12,265 nucleotides of DNA. Source: Candidatus Firestoneibacteriota bacterium (GTDB lineage Bacteria > JACRDZ01). Shown in pieces: positions 1 to 7,492 of this stretch (positions within the stretch are counted from its first letter, which is position 1; each line of letters starts with the position of its first letter). The notes under the pieces are model-generated. The model worked only from the letters and a program-made list of their open reading frames with translations, did no database searches and was not told where the DNA came from. The stretch lies in the NCBI GenBank assembly GCA_016212735.1, contig JACRDZ010000279.1:1-12265 (forward strand), in the 5' to 3' direction. Position numbers and translations under genes: made by a program.

Positions 1-1136
1 ATAATGACGGATCTGCGCATCATAAGATGTGGTATCCGCCTTTTAATACAGGTACAGGTTATGCTATGGGAATACGTGCAGGTGCTGAAATGACGAGCTT
101 TGAGATGAGATTTATTGCATTGCGCACAAAAGATGTAATATGTCCGACAGGAACACTGGCACTTGGTTTTGGAGCTAAGCAGGTAAATGCCCGCGGGGAA
201 CAATTTATGAAACAAAAATACAGTCATATGGGTGGAGAAGGATCTCCAACCTGTATGCGGGTATACGGTCCAACTCTGGAAAATAAAGAAGGCCGTGGAC
301 CATGTTATATGGATACCAAGCATTTAAATCCGGACCAGGTAAAAGCTTTAAAAAGTTCTTATCTTGATATGTATCCAGGTATTGTACTTTACTGGGCGGC
401 TAATGGTATAGACCCAGGCAAAGAACAAATAGAAATTTGCGGTACAGAACCTTATATATTTGGAGGACATTGCCAGGCTGGATATTGGATTGATGTAAGT
501 CGTAAAACAACACTAGAAGGACTATATGCTGCTGGAGATGTTGCTGGAGGTTATCCATATAAATTTGTCAGCGGATGCTGGGCTGAAGGAGTACTTGCTG
601 CTCGCGGTGCAGTTGAATATATAAAACAAATTAAAAACAGCCAAAATGATCTTTCAAAAGCAGTAGATATTGAATCCAGAAGAGTTTATGCACCAATAGA
701 ACGTTTTAATAAAGAAAAAGAGGGAGTCTCTCCGGATGAAATGGAAGAAAGACTTCAAAAAATAATGGACGAATATGCTGGAGGTATACGTACTTATTAT
801 GAAATGAATGAAGAAAGATTAAATGTAGCAAAAAAACATCTTTTAAAGATGAAAACCCAAATAAAATTTTTAATTGTGCAAGACAGCCATGAACTTGTTA
901 AAGCACATGAAATAATAGACCGTATAGAAGTGGCATCAATACTGGTTGAACATTTAATACACCGTAAAGAAACAAGATGGCCTGGTTATACTACAAGATT
1001 AGATTTCCCAAATAAAGATGATTTTAACTGGCTGAAATTTGTTAATTCAGTTAAAGATATAAATACAGGTGAAATTAAAATAATTGAACGGCCATATAAA
1101 CAGATAGTACCCGGAGACAGATATTTGCCAAGATAA
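1..1136 (+). CDS. aprA: APS reductase alpha subunit, assimilatory AprA-like flavoprotein (5' truncated)
   Basis: This is the C-terminal 377 residues of an adenylylsulfate reductase alpha subunit, the FAD protein that reduces APS to sulfite and AMP in the cytoplasm. The frame is open to the window edge, reading NDGSAHHKMWYPPFN from base 3, so the FAD-binding N-terminus lies outside and the Met at base 27 is internal. Visible family blocks are WYPPFNTGTGYAMGIRAGAE, MRFIALRTKD, GTEPYIFGGH, and the FAD-proximal GLYAAGDVAGG. Aligned from memory, the Trp of WYPPFN, the second Arg of RFIALR and the His of GGH match active-site Trp, Arg and His residues of the Archaeoglobus enzyme. The middle is shorter than in dissimilatory AprA of sulfate reducers and resembles clostridial assimilatory AprA-like proteins. 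The FeS partner starts 17 bp downstream, followed by sat. A fumarate-reductase-family flavoprotein of other function is the alternative, but the aprB-sat context makes that unlikely. Confidence 0.88.
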   Translation, partial: NDGSAHHKMWYPPFNTGTGYAMGIRAGAEMTSFEMRFIALRTKDVICPTGTLALGFGAKQVNARGEQFMKQKYSHMGGEGSPTCMRVYGPTLENKEGRGPCYMDTKHLNPDQVKALKSSYLDMYPGIVLYWAANGIDPGKEQIEICGTEPYIFGGHCQAGYWIDVSRKTTLEGLYAAGDVAGGYPYKFVSGCWAEGVLAARGAVEYIKQIKNSQNDLSKAVDIESRRVYAPIERFNKEKEGVSPDEMEERLQKIMDEYAGGIRTYYEMNEERLNVAKKHLLKMKTQIKFLIVQDSHELVKAHEIIDRIEVASILVEHLIHRKETRWPGYTTRLDFPNKDDFNWLKFVNSVKDINTGEIKIIERPYKQIVPGDRYLPR

Positions 1137-1153
1137 TATATGGAGGTTATAAT

Positions 1154-1474
1154 ATGAGTATTCTTGTTGATAAAAATAAATGTACTGGATGTAAAGGACT
1201 TAAAGAACCAAAATGCGTACAGAATTGTCCTGGTGATTTAATGGCATTAGACGAAAGCGGGAAATCATATATACGTGATGCAAAAGACTGCTGGGATTGC
1301 ATGGTATGCGTAAAACTATGTCCGCAGCGCGCTCTTTCCACTAAATTGCCTTATCAATTGGCAGATTATAAAGCTACTTTAATTCCAGTAGTTTCTCAGG
1401 ACAGTATTAAATGGATTTGTACGGATATAGAAGGAAAAGTTGAAGAGTTTGTGATTAAAACAAGGGAAATATAG
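1154..1474 (+). CDS. aprB: APS reductase beta subunit, short AprB-like 2x[4Fe-4S] ferredoxin
   Basis: This 106-residue ferredoxin is the electron-transfer partner of the AprA-like subunit. Cys10, Cys13, Cys21 and Cys25 form the first cluster motif, with the wider loop of AprB rather than CxxCxxC. Cys46, Cys49, Cys52 and Cys56 form the second as CWDCMVCVKLCP. Trp47 occupies the place of the Trp that in Archaeoglobus AprB lies between FAD and the cluster (recalled alignment). The stretch IKWICTDIEGKVEEF matches the AprB beta-sheet segment, after which the protein stops. Dissimilatory AprB, about 150 residues, continues with a tail that wraps around AprA, and that tail is absent here. The start has a strong GGAGG at 1142-1146. 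The gene lies 17 bp after aprA and 62 bp before sat, so cotranscription is likely. Confidence 0.88.
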   Translation: MSILVDKNKCTGCKGLKEPKCVQNCPGDLMALDESGKSYIRDAKDCWDCMVCVKLCPQRALSTKLPYQLADYKATLIPVVSQDSIKWICTDIEGKVEEFVIKTREI

Positions 1475-1536
1475 CAGATAATAGCACAGCTCTTATCAAT
1501 GCTGTATATGATAAACAATAATATTAGGAGGAATAA

Positions 1537-2691
1537 ATGGAACAGATAAAACCGCATGGCGGGAAACTTATTAATTTAATTGTTAAAAATGAAGAAAGGG
1601 ATACTTTATTAGAAAAAGCAAAAATATTTCAAAAAGTGGAATTAAATAAAAGAGAACTTTCAGATATGTATCTATTGTCAATAGGTGCATTCAGTCCACT
1701 CGAAGGATTTATGACAAAAAAAGATTATAATGGTGTTGTGGATAACATGCGTCTTTCAAGCGGATATGTCTGGACTATTCCAATTACTTTATCAGTAGAT
1801 AAAAATAAAGCAGAAAAAATAAATATTGGTGAAAAAATAGCTTTAACAAATAATGAAGAGATTATTGCTGTTATGGATATTGAAGATAAATTTGAATTCG
1901 ATAAAGATAAAGAAGCAATACAAATTTATGGTACAAATGATATTAAACATCCTGGAGTCGCATATCTTAACTCTATGAAGGAAATTCTTTTAGGAGGTAA
2001 AGTTTCCGTTCTGCATCCTATAAAATACACAGATTTTATTAATTATCATCTTACACCTGAGGAAACCAGAAAAGTTTTTAAGGGAAAAGGATGGCGGAGA
2101 ATAGTTGCGTTTCAAACAAGAAATCCAATTCACAGAGCTCATGAATATTTGCAGAAATGTGCACTTGAGGTTGTTGACGGATTAATGATTCATCCCATTG
2201 TCGGTGAAACAAAAGGAGATGATATACCTGCAAATGTTAGGATGAAATGTTATGAGGTTTTATTAGACTTATATTATCCAAAAGATCGTACTATGCTCGT
2301 TGTCTTACCCGCTGCTATGCGTTATGCAGGGCCTAAGGAAGCAATATTTCATGCATTAATACGGAAAAATTACGGTTGTACGCATTTCATTGTCGGAAGA
2401 GATCATGCAGGAGTCGGGAACTATTACGGGACATTTGATGCTCACTATATTTTTGATGAATTTGAATCTGAAGATATAGGGATTACACCTCTTTTCTTTG
2501 ATCACAGTTTCTATTGTAAAAAATGTGAAGGTATGGCTTCTTATAAAACATGCCCTCATGAAGCCGTCTCCCACATTATTTTAAGCGGAACACGTGTACG
2601 TGAAATGCTTGGTAAAGGAGAAATTCCTCCTCATGAATTTACCCGACCTGAAGTTGCTAAAATTCTTATAGAAGCTTCTTTAGGAAAATAA
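1537..2691 (+). CDS. sat: sulfate adenylyltransferase (ATP sulfurylase)
   Basis: This enzyme converts sulfate and ATP to APS and pyrophosphate, supplying the substrate of the AprAB-like reductase encoded just upstream. The 384 residues are normal for the bacterial and archaeal homo-oligomeric form, without the APS-kinase-like C-terminal domain. The N-terminal PUA-like part carries LSIGAFSPLEGFM (residues 48-60). The catalytic domain has QTRNPIHRAHE (193-203), with the nucleotide-binding HxxH-type pair, then GRDHAGVG (287-294) and SGTRVREML (350-358). Cys327, Cys330, Cys339 and His341 form a CxxC...CxH zinc site like that of the Thermus and Archaeoglobus enzymes. An AGGAGG at 1526-1531 precedes the ATG. 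The next gene starts 3 bp after the stop codon, implying one operon. Confidence 0.96.
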   Translation: MEQIKPHGGKLINLIVKNEERDTLLEKAKIFQKVELNKRELSDMYLLSIGAFSPLEGFMTKKDYNGVVDNMRLSSGYVWTIPITLSVDKNKAEKINIGEKIALTNNEEIIAVMDIEDKFEFDKDKEAIQIYGTNDIKHPGVAYLNSMKEILLGGKVSVLHPIKYTDFINYHLTPEETRKVFKGKGWRRIVAFQTRNPIHRAHEYLQKCALEVVDGLMIHPIVGETKGDDIPANVRMKCYEVLLDLYYPKDRTMLVVLPAAMRYAGPKEAIFHALIRKNYGCTHFIVGRDHAGVGNYYGTFDAHYIFDEFESEDIGITPLFFDHSFYCKKCEGMASYKTCPHEAVSHIILSGTRVREMLGKGEIPPHEFTRPEVAKILIEASLGK

Positions 2692-2694
2692 AAA

Positions 2695-3717
2695 ATGAAT
2701 AAAATTATAGTTAAAGTGCTGATTATTCTTTCGGGAATACTAATTTTAGTATTATGTTTTTTTTTGCTAAAGAAAAAAGAAGAGACCGATAAACTAAGCA
2801 CTTTAAGAGTCGGTTATTTTTTAAATATAACACATCCTCAGGCTGTTCTTGGATTAAATCGTTCTGATTTTGATAATATTTTTAGTGATATAAAAATTGA
2901 TAAAAAAGTATTTAATGCAGGACCTCAAGCTGTACAGGCTTTTATGGCAGGGGAATTAGATATTGGATATATGGGACCTGGCCCTGCGCTTAACGCATTT
3001 AGTAAATCTCAGGGAGAAATACTAATAATTGCAGGCGCATGTGAAGGAGGAACCCTGTTTATAATTCAGACAGATTCCTCAATAAAAACATTACAGGACC
3101 TTTCAGGTAAAAAAATTGCTACTCCCCAATTAAGCAATACCCAGGATTTGCTGCTGCATCATCTTTTAAGTAAAATTGGACTTAACGATACGCTGCACGG
3201 TGGGAATGTAGATGTAATAAATATATCTTCATCAGCAATATTTACATTATTCCAGCAAAAGGAAGTTGAAGCAGCTTTAATACCTGAACCATGGGGTACA
3301 AGACTTGTTGAAGAAGCAAATGCCAGGATATTTATGGATGAAAAGGATGTTTACAGAAATGGAGATTATCCTGTAACAGTACTTGTTACAAGAAAAACTT
3401 TTTTAATCAAACATCCGGATATTATTAAGAAATGGCTAAAAAAACATATTGAATTAACCGATGAAATATTAAATGATTTTACACCTGTTAAAAAAAGTTT
3501 TTTAATAGAATTAAAAAAAATATCCGGGAATAATATTTTATTATCTGAAAAGATTCTTGATAAAGCATTTAAACGTACAAAACCGTCATATAAATTAAAT
3601 ATAGATGCAATGCAGGATTTTGCAAATATTTTATTTAACGGAAGTTATGTCCGTACACCAATAAATTTGAATGAAGCTGTGGATTTGACATTATTAAAAG
3701 AAGTAAGCAAAATTTAA
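2695..3717 (+). CDS. ABC transporter substrate-binding protein, SsuA/TauA/NrtA-like
   Basis: This is a 340-residue periplasmic binding protein of the NMT1/THI5-SsuA type, probably for sulfate, a sulfonate or a similar oxyanion. Residues 5-25 form one hydrophobic segment after MNKIIVK. Cys21 follows Leu-Val-Leu, which is a poor lipobox because the residue before Cys is Leu, so the protein may be signal-anchored rather than a lipoprotein. The domain starts at LRVGYF (37-42). Family blocks are AFMAGELDIGYMGPGPALNA (82-101), GKKIATPQLSNTQDLLLHHL and AALIPEPWGTRLV. The ATG is 3 bp after the sat stop with no good ribosome binding site of its own, so translation is probably coupled to sat. The linkage to sat and aprAB favours a sulfur substrate over nitrate or thiamine precursors, but the ligand is an inference. 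Confidence 0.85.
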   Translation: MNKIIVKVLIILSGILILVLCFFLLKKKEETDKLSTLRVGYFLNITHPQAVLGLNRSDFDNIFSDIKIDKKVFNAGPQAVQAFMAGELDIGYMGPGPALNAFSKSQGEILIIAGACEGGTLFIIQTDSSIKTLQDLSGKKIATPQLSNTQDLLLHHLLSKIGLNDTLHGGNVDVINISSSAIFTLFQQKEVEAALIPEPWGTRLVEEANARIFMDEKDVYRNGDYPVTVLVTRKTFLIKHPDIIKKWLKKHIELTDEILNDFTPVKKSFLIELKKISGNNILLSEKILDKAFKRTKPSYKLNIDAMQDFANILFNGSYVRTPINLNEAVDLTLLKEVSKI

Positions 3718-3728
3718 CCTAATTAAAA

Positions 3729-3839
3729 GTATAGGAATTTCAAAATTTACAAATTCGGCTTGATAAATTGAGCAACTACATTGAAATTTTTGTAGTTGCC
3801 TGATTTATCAGGCTTAATTTAACGTATAGGAATTTCAAA
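3729..3839. repeat. long hairpin flanked by 16-bp direct repeats, inside the ABC operon
   Basis: GTATAGGAATTTCAAA occurs at 3729-3744 and again, identical, at 3824-3839. Between them, 3758-3780 pairs with 3791-3813. This is a 23-position stem with one mismatch and three G-U pairs, closed by a 10-nt loop. The inner nine pairs (GCAACTACA with TGTAGTTGC) are perfect. No strong T-run follows, so it is a poor intrinsic terminator. It looks like a small mobile or REP-type element. Lying between the binding-protein gene and the ATPase gene, it could cap the upstream mRNA and keep binding-protein transcript in excess; that function is inferred. Confidence 0.7.
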
Positions 3840-3842
3840 GTT

Positions 3843-3908
3843 ATTAGTTTTAAGTAGTAAGTTATAAGTTTAGAACTAAAAACTTAAGACTTAAAACTTA
3901 AAACTAAT
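3843..3908. repeat. ACTTAAA heptamer array within a 13-bp inverted repeat
   Basis: ATTAGTTTTAAGT at 3843-3855 is the exact reverse complement of 3896-3908. The right side contains tandem heptamers at 3882-3888, 3889-3895 and 3896-3902 (ACTTAAG, ACTTAAA, ACTTAAA) plus a partial ACT. The left side carries the related AAGTAGTAAGTTATAAGTTTAG. It directly abuts the ribosome binding site (AAAGG, 3911-3915) of the ATPase gene. It resembles the low-complexity intergenic repeat words seen in many copies in some genomes; copy number cannot be judged here. Confidence 0.6.
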
Positions 3909-3922
3909 TTAAAGGTTTTTTT

Positions 3923-4723
3923 ATGAAACTTGAAATTAAAAATGTATCTAAACATTTTTATTCAAAAAATGGAAAATTAAGTGCTGTTGAAAATATCAAT
4001 CTTACTATTAACGAAGGAGAATTTCTCTCCATAGTTGGACCGTCAGGTTGCGGAAAAAGCACTCTCTTAAATCTTATTGCTGGTCTGGAAACCCCTGATG
4101 AAGGTACTATTGAATTAGATGGAGTAAAAATTACAGTACCAGGGCCAGATCGAGTTGTTATCTTTCAGGAAGGAGCTCTTTTCCCATGGCTTTCAGTAAT
4201 AAAAAATGTCGAATTCGGGCTTAAAATGATGGGTTTAAGTAAAGAAGAACGTCGTGAAAAAGCCAGAGAATTCTTGAGTCTTGTTCATCTCAGTAAATTT
4301 GAAAATTCTTTTGTGCACGAACTTTCCGGCGGGATGAAACAGCGGGTTTCTATTGCTAGAGGTCTTGCAATGAATCCTAAAATATTACTCCTTGATGAAC
4401 CTTTCGCTGCTTTAGACTCACAGACAAGAGAAATACTTCAGGCAGAACTTCAGGAAATATGGATGCGGACTAAAAAAACATTTATATTTGTAACTCATAA
4501 TGTACAGGAATCTGTTTACCTTGCTAATAGAGTTCTCATGTTTTCTGCCAGTCCAGGTACAATAAAACATGGATTCTGGATACCTCTGGAACGCCCGCGA
4601 AGTTTACAGAATATGGATCTAATTAATATTTCTAATACAATTGTAAAAGAATTAAAAGATGAAGTAGAAAAAGTTATAGGTTATGAATTTGATGGAAATA
4701 AATTGGAGATAAATAATGAATAA
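3923..4723 (+). CDS. ABC transporter ATP-binding protein, SsuB/TauB/NrtD-like
   Basis: This 266-residue protein is the cytoplasmic ATPase subunit that powers the import system. Walker A GPSGCGKST is at 39-47, the Q-loop at Q82 (FQEGALFPW), the signature LSGGMKQR at 134-141, Walker B ILLLDEP at 154-160, the D-loop ALD just after, and the H-loop His at 192 in FVTHNVQE. All catalytic elements are present. The LFPW after the Q-loop is typical of the nitrate/sulfonate/taurine branch. The C-terminal 60 residues are a short family extension rather than a regulatory domain. AAAGG at 3911-3915 precedes the ATG by 7 bp. The last 8 bp overlap the permease gene. A 205-bp repeat-bearing gap separates it from the binding-protein gene, but the shared family makes one transporter likely. 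Confidence 0.92.
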   Translation: MKLEIKNVSKHFYSKNGKLSAVENINLTINEGEFLSIVGPSGCGKSTLLNLIAGLETPDEGTIELDGVKITVPGPDRVVIFQEGALFPWLSVIKNVEFGLKMMGLSKEERREKAREFLSLVHLSKFENSFVHELSGGMKQRVSIARGLAMNPKILLLDEPFAALDSQTREILQAELQEIWMRTKKTFIFVTHNVQESVYLANRVLMFSASPGTIKHGFWIPLERPRSLQNMDLINISNTIVKELKDEVEKVIGYEFDGNKLEINNE

Positions 4724-5480
4724 TCTCATAAGTATATTAAAAAGAATCTTGTTTTTTGCTCTTTTTATTGCTTTTTGGACTCTTTTATATGAAATGCATA
4801 TATGGAAAGATTATCTTTTCCCATCACCGTTTTCTGTTTTTAAAACTATTTTTTATGGGATAAAAGATAAAATATATATCTTTGCTGCTCTTGCTAGTAT
4901 TAAAAGAGTTGTGATTGGTTTTCTTATAGCTATGATAATTGGTATCCCTATGGGTATTCTTATAGGAAAATTTAAAATTTTGGATGAAACACTTGGAGCA
5001 ATGCTTATAGGTTTCCAGAGTTTACCAAGTATTGCATGGCTGCCTCTTGCAATGTTATGGTTCGGAATAAACGATAAAGCTGTTATTTTTGTTGTTGTTT
5101 TCGGGGCAGTCTTTTCTGTAGCATTAGCTACTATTCATGGTGTAAAAAACGTCTATCCTCTTTATATACAGGTTGCCAGAACAATGGGTGCAAAAGAATG
5201 GACTCTATTTTTTGATGTTATTATTCCTGCAGCAGTCCCAAGTATAATAAGCGGGATGAAGCTTTCGTGGTCTTTTGCCTGGCGTGCATTACTTGCAGGA
5301 GAATTGCTTTCAACAGGTGCAGGTCTTGGCCAGGTTCTTATGATGGGGCGTGAATTAAGCGATATGTCACAGGTCATGTCTGTAATGATAATAGTAGCAT
5401 TAATAGGTTATATTGTTGACCATTTTGTTTTTCAGACTTTCGAAAGAAGTATAAGAATAAAATGGGGGCTTGAAAAATAA
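4716..5480 (+). CDS. ABC transporter permease, SsuC/TauC/NrtB-like
   Basis: This is the 254-residue inner-membrane permease of the same importer. About six hydrophobic segments are visible, beginning with LFFALFIAFWTLLYEM near residues 11-26. The ATPase-docking EAA loop reads ARTMGAKEWTLFFDVIIPAA followed by VPSIISGMKLSW, in the canonical A...G.........I.LP-type pattern with the GA pair intact. The amphipathic FPSPFSVFKTI block near residues 35-45 is also characteristic of the family. GGAG at 4705-4708 lies inside the end of the ATPase gene, and the coding regions overlap by 8 bp, so translation is coupled. The sulfur substrate is inferred from the sat-apr linkage only. It converges on the minus-strand regulator gene with a gap of 27 bp. 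Confidence 0.92.
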   Translation: MNNLISILKRILFFALFIAFWTLLYEMHIWKDYLFPSPFSVFKTIFYGIKDKIYIFAALASIKRVVIGFLIAMIIGIPMGILIGKFKILDETLGAMLIGFQSLPSIAWLPLAMLWFGINDKAVIFVVVFGAVFSVALATIHGVKNVYPLYIQVARTMGAKEWTLFFDVIIPAAVPSIISGMKLSWSFAWRALLAGELLSTGAGLGQVLMMGRELSDMSQVMSVMIIVALIGYIVDHFVFQTFERSIRIKWGLEK

Positions 5481-5507
5481 CAGGGTGTTAATAATGTATC
5501 TATTATG

Positions 5508-7076
5508 TTAATTAACAATAATTCCATATTTTTTAATACGCAATCCTAATTTTCTCATAGTAATACCAAGTCGTCTTGCTGCTTTTGCCTGAACATTTGC
5601 ACATTCACGTAATGCTTCAATAATTTGTTCTTTTTCTATTTCCTCAAGAGTTTTTGTTAATTTATTTGATATATCATAAGGTTTTACTTCGAGATGGCTT
5701 ATTGAAGTTTTTTCAGTTGAATTATCTTTATTTAAATTAAATTCATAAAAATATAGATTATCATTATTTATTTTTTCATCTGAACTCATAACAACTAATC
5801 TCTCAATACAATTTTCAAGTTCTCTTACATTACCAGGCCAATCATATTTTATAAATATTTCAAGAATTTCCGGTGATAAAGAAACGTTTTTATTATTTTC
5901 CCTATTGGTTATATTTAAAAAATGCAATGCTAAAGCAGGAATATCTTCCTTACGCTCTCTTAATGCAGGGATAAAAATAGGGACAACATTTAATCTATAG
6001 TATAGATCAGCTCGAAATGTACCATCTTCAACAGCATTTTCCAAATTTCTATTAGTAGCGGTAATTAAGCGAATATCCGCATTGATTGTATTATTTCCAC
6101 CTAATCGTTCAAATTTTCTTTCCTGTATAACTCTTAAAAGTTTAATTTGTGTAGCGCCTGAGATATCACCAATTTCGTCTAAAAACAACGTGCCTCCGGA
6201 TGCAAGCTCAAATCTGCCTATCCTTTTATCTATAGCACCGGTAAAAGCTCCTTTTTCATGCCCAAAGAGTTCATCTTCCAGTAATGTTTCAGGAATCGCA
6301 GCACAGCTTACTTTAATAAAAGGACCGTCTGCTCTATTACTATTAAAATGAATAGCACGCGCAATCAATTCTTTACCAGTACCGCTTTCTCCTCTTAACA
6401 ACACTGAAGCATTACTTTTACTTACCTGTAAAACTTTTTTATATATATCTACCATTCGCGGGCTGTTACCCACCATATTATTGATTTTATATTTACCCTT
6501 TAGCTCATTGCGTAAATTTGTATTTTCATCAATTAATCGCTTTTTTTCTATTTGTGTATTTTGCTTTAATTTAATTGCCGGGCCAAGTAGAGAAGCTAAA
6601 ACTATTAACAGATGTTCATCATCTTTTAATTCATTAATATTTTCAGGGCATTTCTTATCAATACTTAAAGTCCCCAATATTTCATTACCAACTTTGATTG
6701 GAACACAAATAAAAGATATCTTACTATCTTTAATTCTAATTCTTGCACCCGTACGATTTAGAAACCGAGGTTCAAGACTTATATCAGGGACAACTATTGC
6801 TTCTCCTTTCTGCATTACTTCGCCAGTAATTCCCTCACCAATACGATATTTACCGCGTTTTATTTCTTCTTCAGATAATCCATAAGCAACTTTTATTGCT
6901 ATTTCATGTGTTTCAAAATCAAGTAAAGTTAATGTGCCTCTTTCCATTTGCAATTGATCAGAAAGAATTCTTAAAACATTCTGACCTATTACTTTTAAAT
7001 CCAATGATGTTGTAAGCACTTTGCTTATTTCATATAGGACAGTCAATTCTTTTAAATTTTTATTAACATTCATCAT
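5508..7076 (-). CDS. nifA: NifA-type sigma54-dependent activator (GAF-AAA+-Fis)
   Basis: This 522-residue enhancer-binding protein activates RNA polymerase carrying sigma54. An N-terminal GAF sensor domain spans about 15-170, followed by a short charged linker. The AAA+ domain shows Walker A GESGTGKE (229-236), the sigma54-contacting GAFTGA loop (276-281), Walker [10 protein letters not shown] (296-304), and the [12 protein letters not shown] arginine-finger region (354-365). A Fis-type helix-turn-helix fills 485-517, with [12 protein letters not shown] and RIKKYGI much as in NifA. No receiver domain is present, so it is not NtrC. The linker before the helix-turn-helix lacks the paired cysteines of oxygen-sensitive rhizobial NifA. 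Two adjacent ATG codons (7076, 7073) can start it, and GGAG lies at 7091-7088. It sits downstream of glnA and near amtB-glnK. No nif structural gene is in the window, so it could be another GAF-type nitrogen activator. Confidence 0.85.
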   Translation of the reverse strand: MMNVNKNLKELTVLYEISKVLTTSLDLKVIGQNVLRILSDQLQMERGTLTLLDFETHEIAIKVAYGLSEEEIKRGKYRIGEGITGEVMQKGEAIVVPDISLEPRFLNRTGARIRIKDSKISFICVPIKVGNEILGTLSIDKKCPENINELKDDEHLLIVLASLLGPAIKLKQNTQIEKKRLIDENTNLRNELKGKYKINNMVGNSPRMVDIYKKVLQVSKSNASVLLRGESGTGKELIARAIHFNSNRADGPFIKVSCAAIPETLLEDELFGHEKGAFTGAIDKRIGRFELASGGTLFLDEIGDISGATQIKLLRVIQERKFERLGGNNTINADIRLITATNRNLENAVEDGTFRADLYYRLNVVPIFIPALRERKEDIPALALHFLNITNRENNKNVSLSPEILEIFIKYDWPGNVRELENCIERLVVMSSDEKINNDNLYFYEFNLNKDNSTEKTSISHLEVKPYDISNKLTKTLEEIEKEQIIEALRECANVQAKAARRLGITMRKLGLRIKKYGIIVN

Positions 7077-7107
7077 AATTTTACTACTCCATTTGAAATT
7101 ACTATAT

Positions 7108-7379
7108 TACTCAAGTTGACTGACTTTTTCTACAACTTAATAATTTGCAAACTGCTATTAATAAATGCCTAATGTCTAATTTCTAAATGTCAAATGAATG
7201 ACAAATTTCTAGATGTCTAATGACAAAAGTTTGAATGCAGAAGTCCAAATAAATACGATATAAGTCAATAATTTGACATTTAAGCATTAGATATTGATTT
7301 GACATTTGGATTTAGGCATTAGACATTATCCACTCTGCTCCATTTAATTTTTCCCGTAATAAATCAGTCAACTTGAGTA
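7108..7379. repeat. composite 272-bp repeat region with 16-bp inverted ends upstream of the nifA-like gene
   Basis: This fills most of the 416-bp gap between glnA and the nifA-like gene. TACTCAAGTTGACTGA at 7108-7123 is exactly inverted at 7364-7379. Inside, TAATGTCTAAT at 7170-7180 is inverted at 7318-7328. AAATGTCAAAT at 7185-7195 is inverted twice, at 7271-7281 and 7297-7307. Just outside the right end, TTGAGTATAT is tandemly duplicated at 7373-7392. No coding potential is evident. The structure looks like a degenerate insertion or an accumulation of short interspersed repeat words. It must contain or displace the regulator's promoter. I found no GG-N10-GC sigma54 motif on the minus strand here. 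Confidence 0.65.
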
Positions 7380-7434
7380 TATTTGAGTATATATTAAAAT
7401 ATAATATCTAAATTTACAATCTTTTTATATTACA

Positions 7435-7463
7435 GAAAAAACCCTGTGGAAAAACCACAGGGT
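7435..7463 (-). terminator. intrinsic terminator of glnA
   Basis: Read on the minus strand, ACCCTGTGG (7463-7455) pairs perfectly with CCACAGGGT (7449-7441) around a 5-nt T loop. It is followed by a run of five to six T at 7440-7435. It begins 30 bp after the glnA stop codon. This is a textbook Rho-independent terminator and implies that glnA transcription mostly ends before the nifA-like gene. Confidence 0.92.
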
Positions 7464-7492
7464 AATATCAGTTTAAATTACAATATGTAATT

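Noticed and set aside
1475..1536. Hairpin between aprB and sat
   Set aside because: Only a 5-bp ACAGC/GCTGT stem without a T-run is present, insufficient for a terminator or attenuator call.
2695..2760. Lipoprotein signal in the substrate-binding protein
   Set aside because: Cys21 is preceded by Leu, and basic residues follow the long hydrophobic stretch; the lipobox is not canonical, so lipidation is left open.
3882..3905. Short CRISPR-like tandem repeats
   Set aside because: The units are 7-bp heptamers without spacers, so this is a simple tandem array.
5472..5490. Possible minus-strand terminator after the nifA-like gene
   Set aside because: The stem is only five AT-rich pairs (TAACA/TGTTA) with a 3-nt loop before a T-run. 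It is too weak to call and lies at the end of the convergent permease gene.
6481..6885. 134-codon plus-strand frame opposite the regulator
   Set aside because: It is antisense to the GAF domain coding region, with no independent support.
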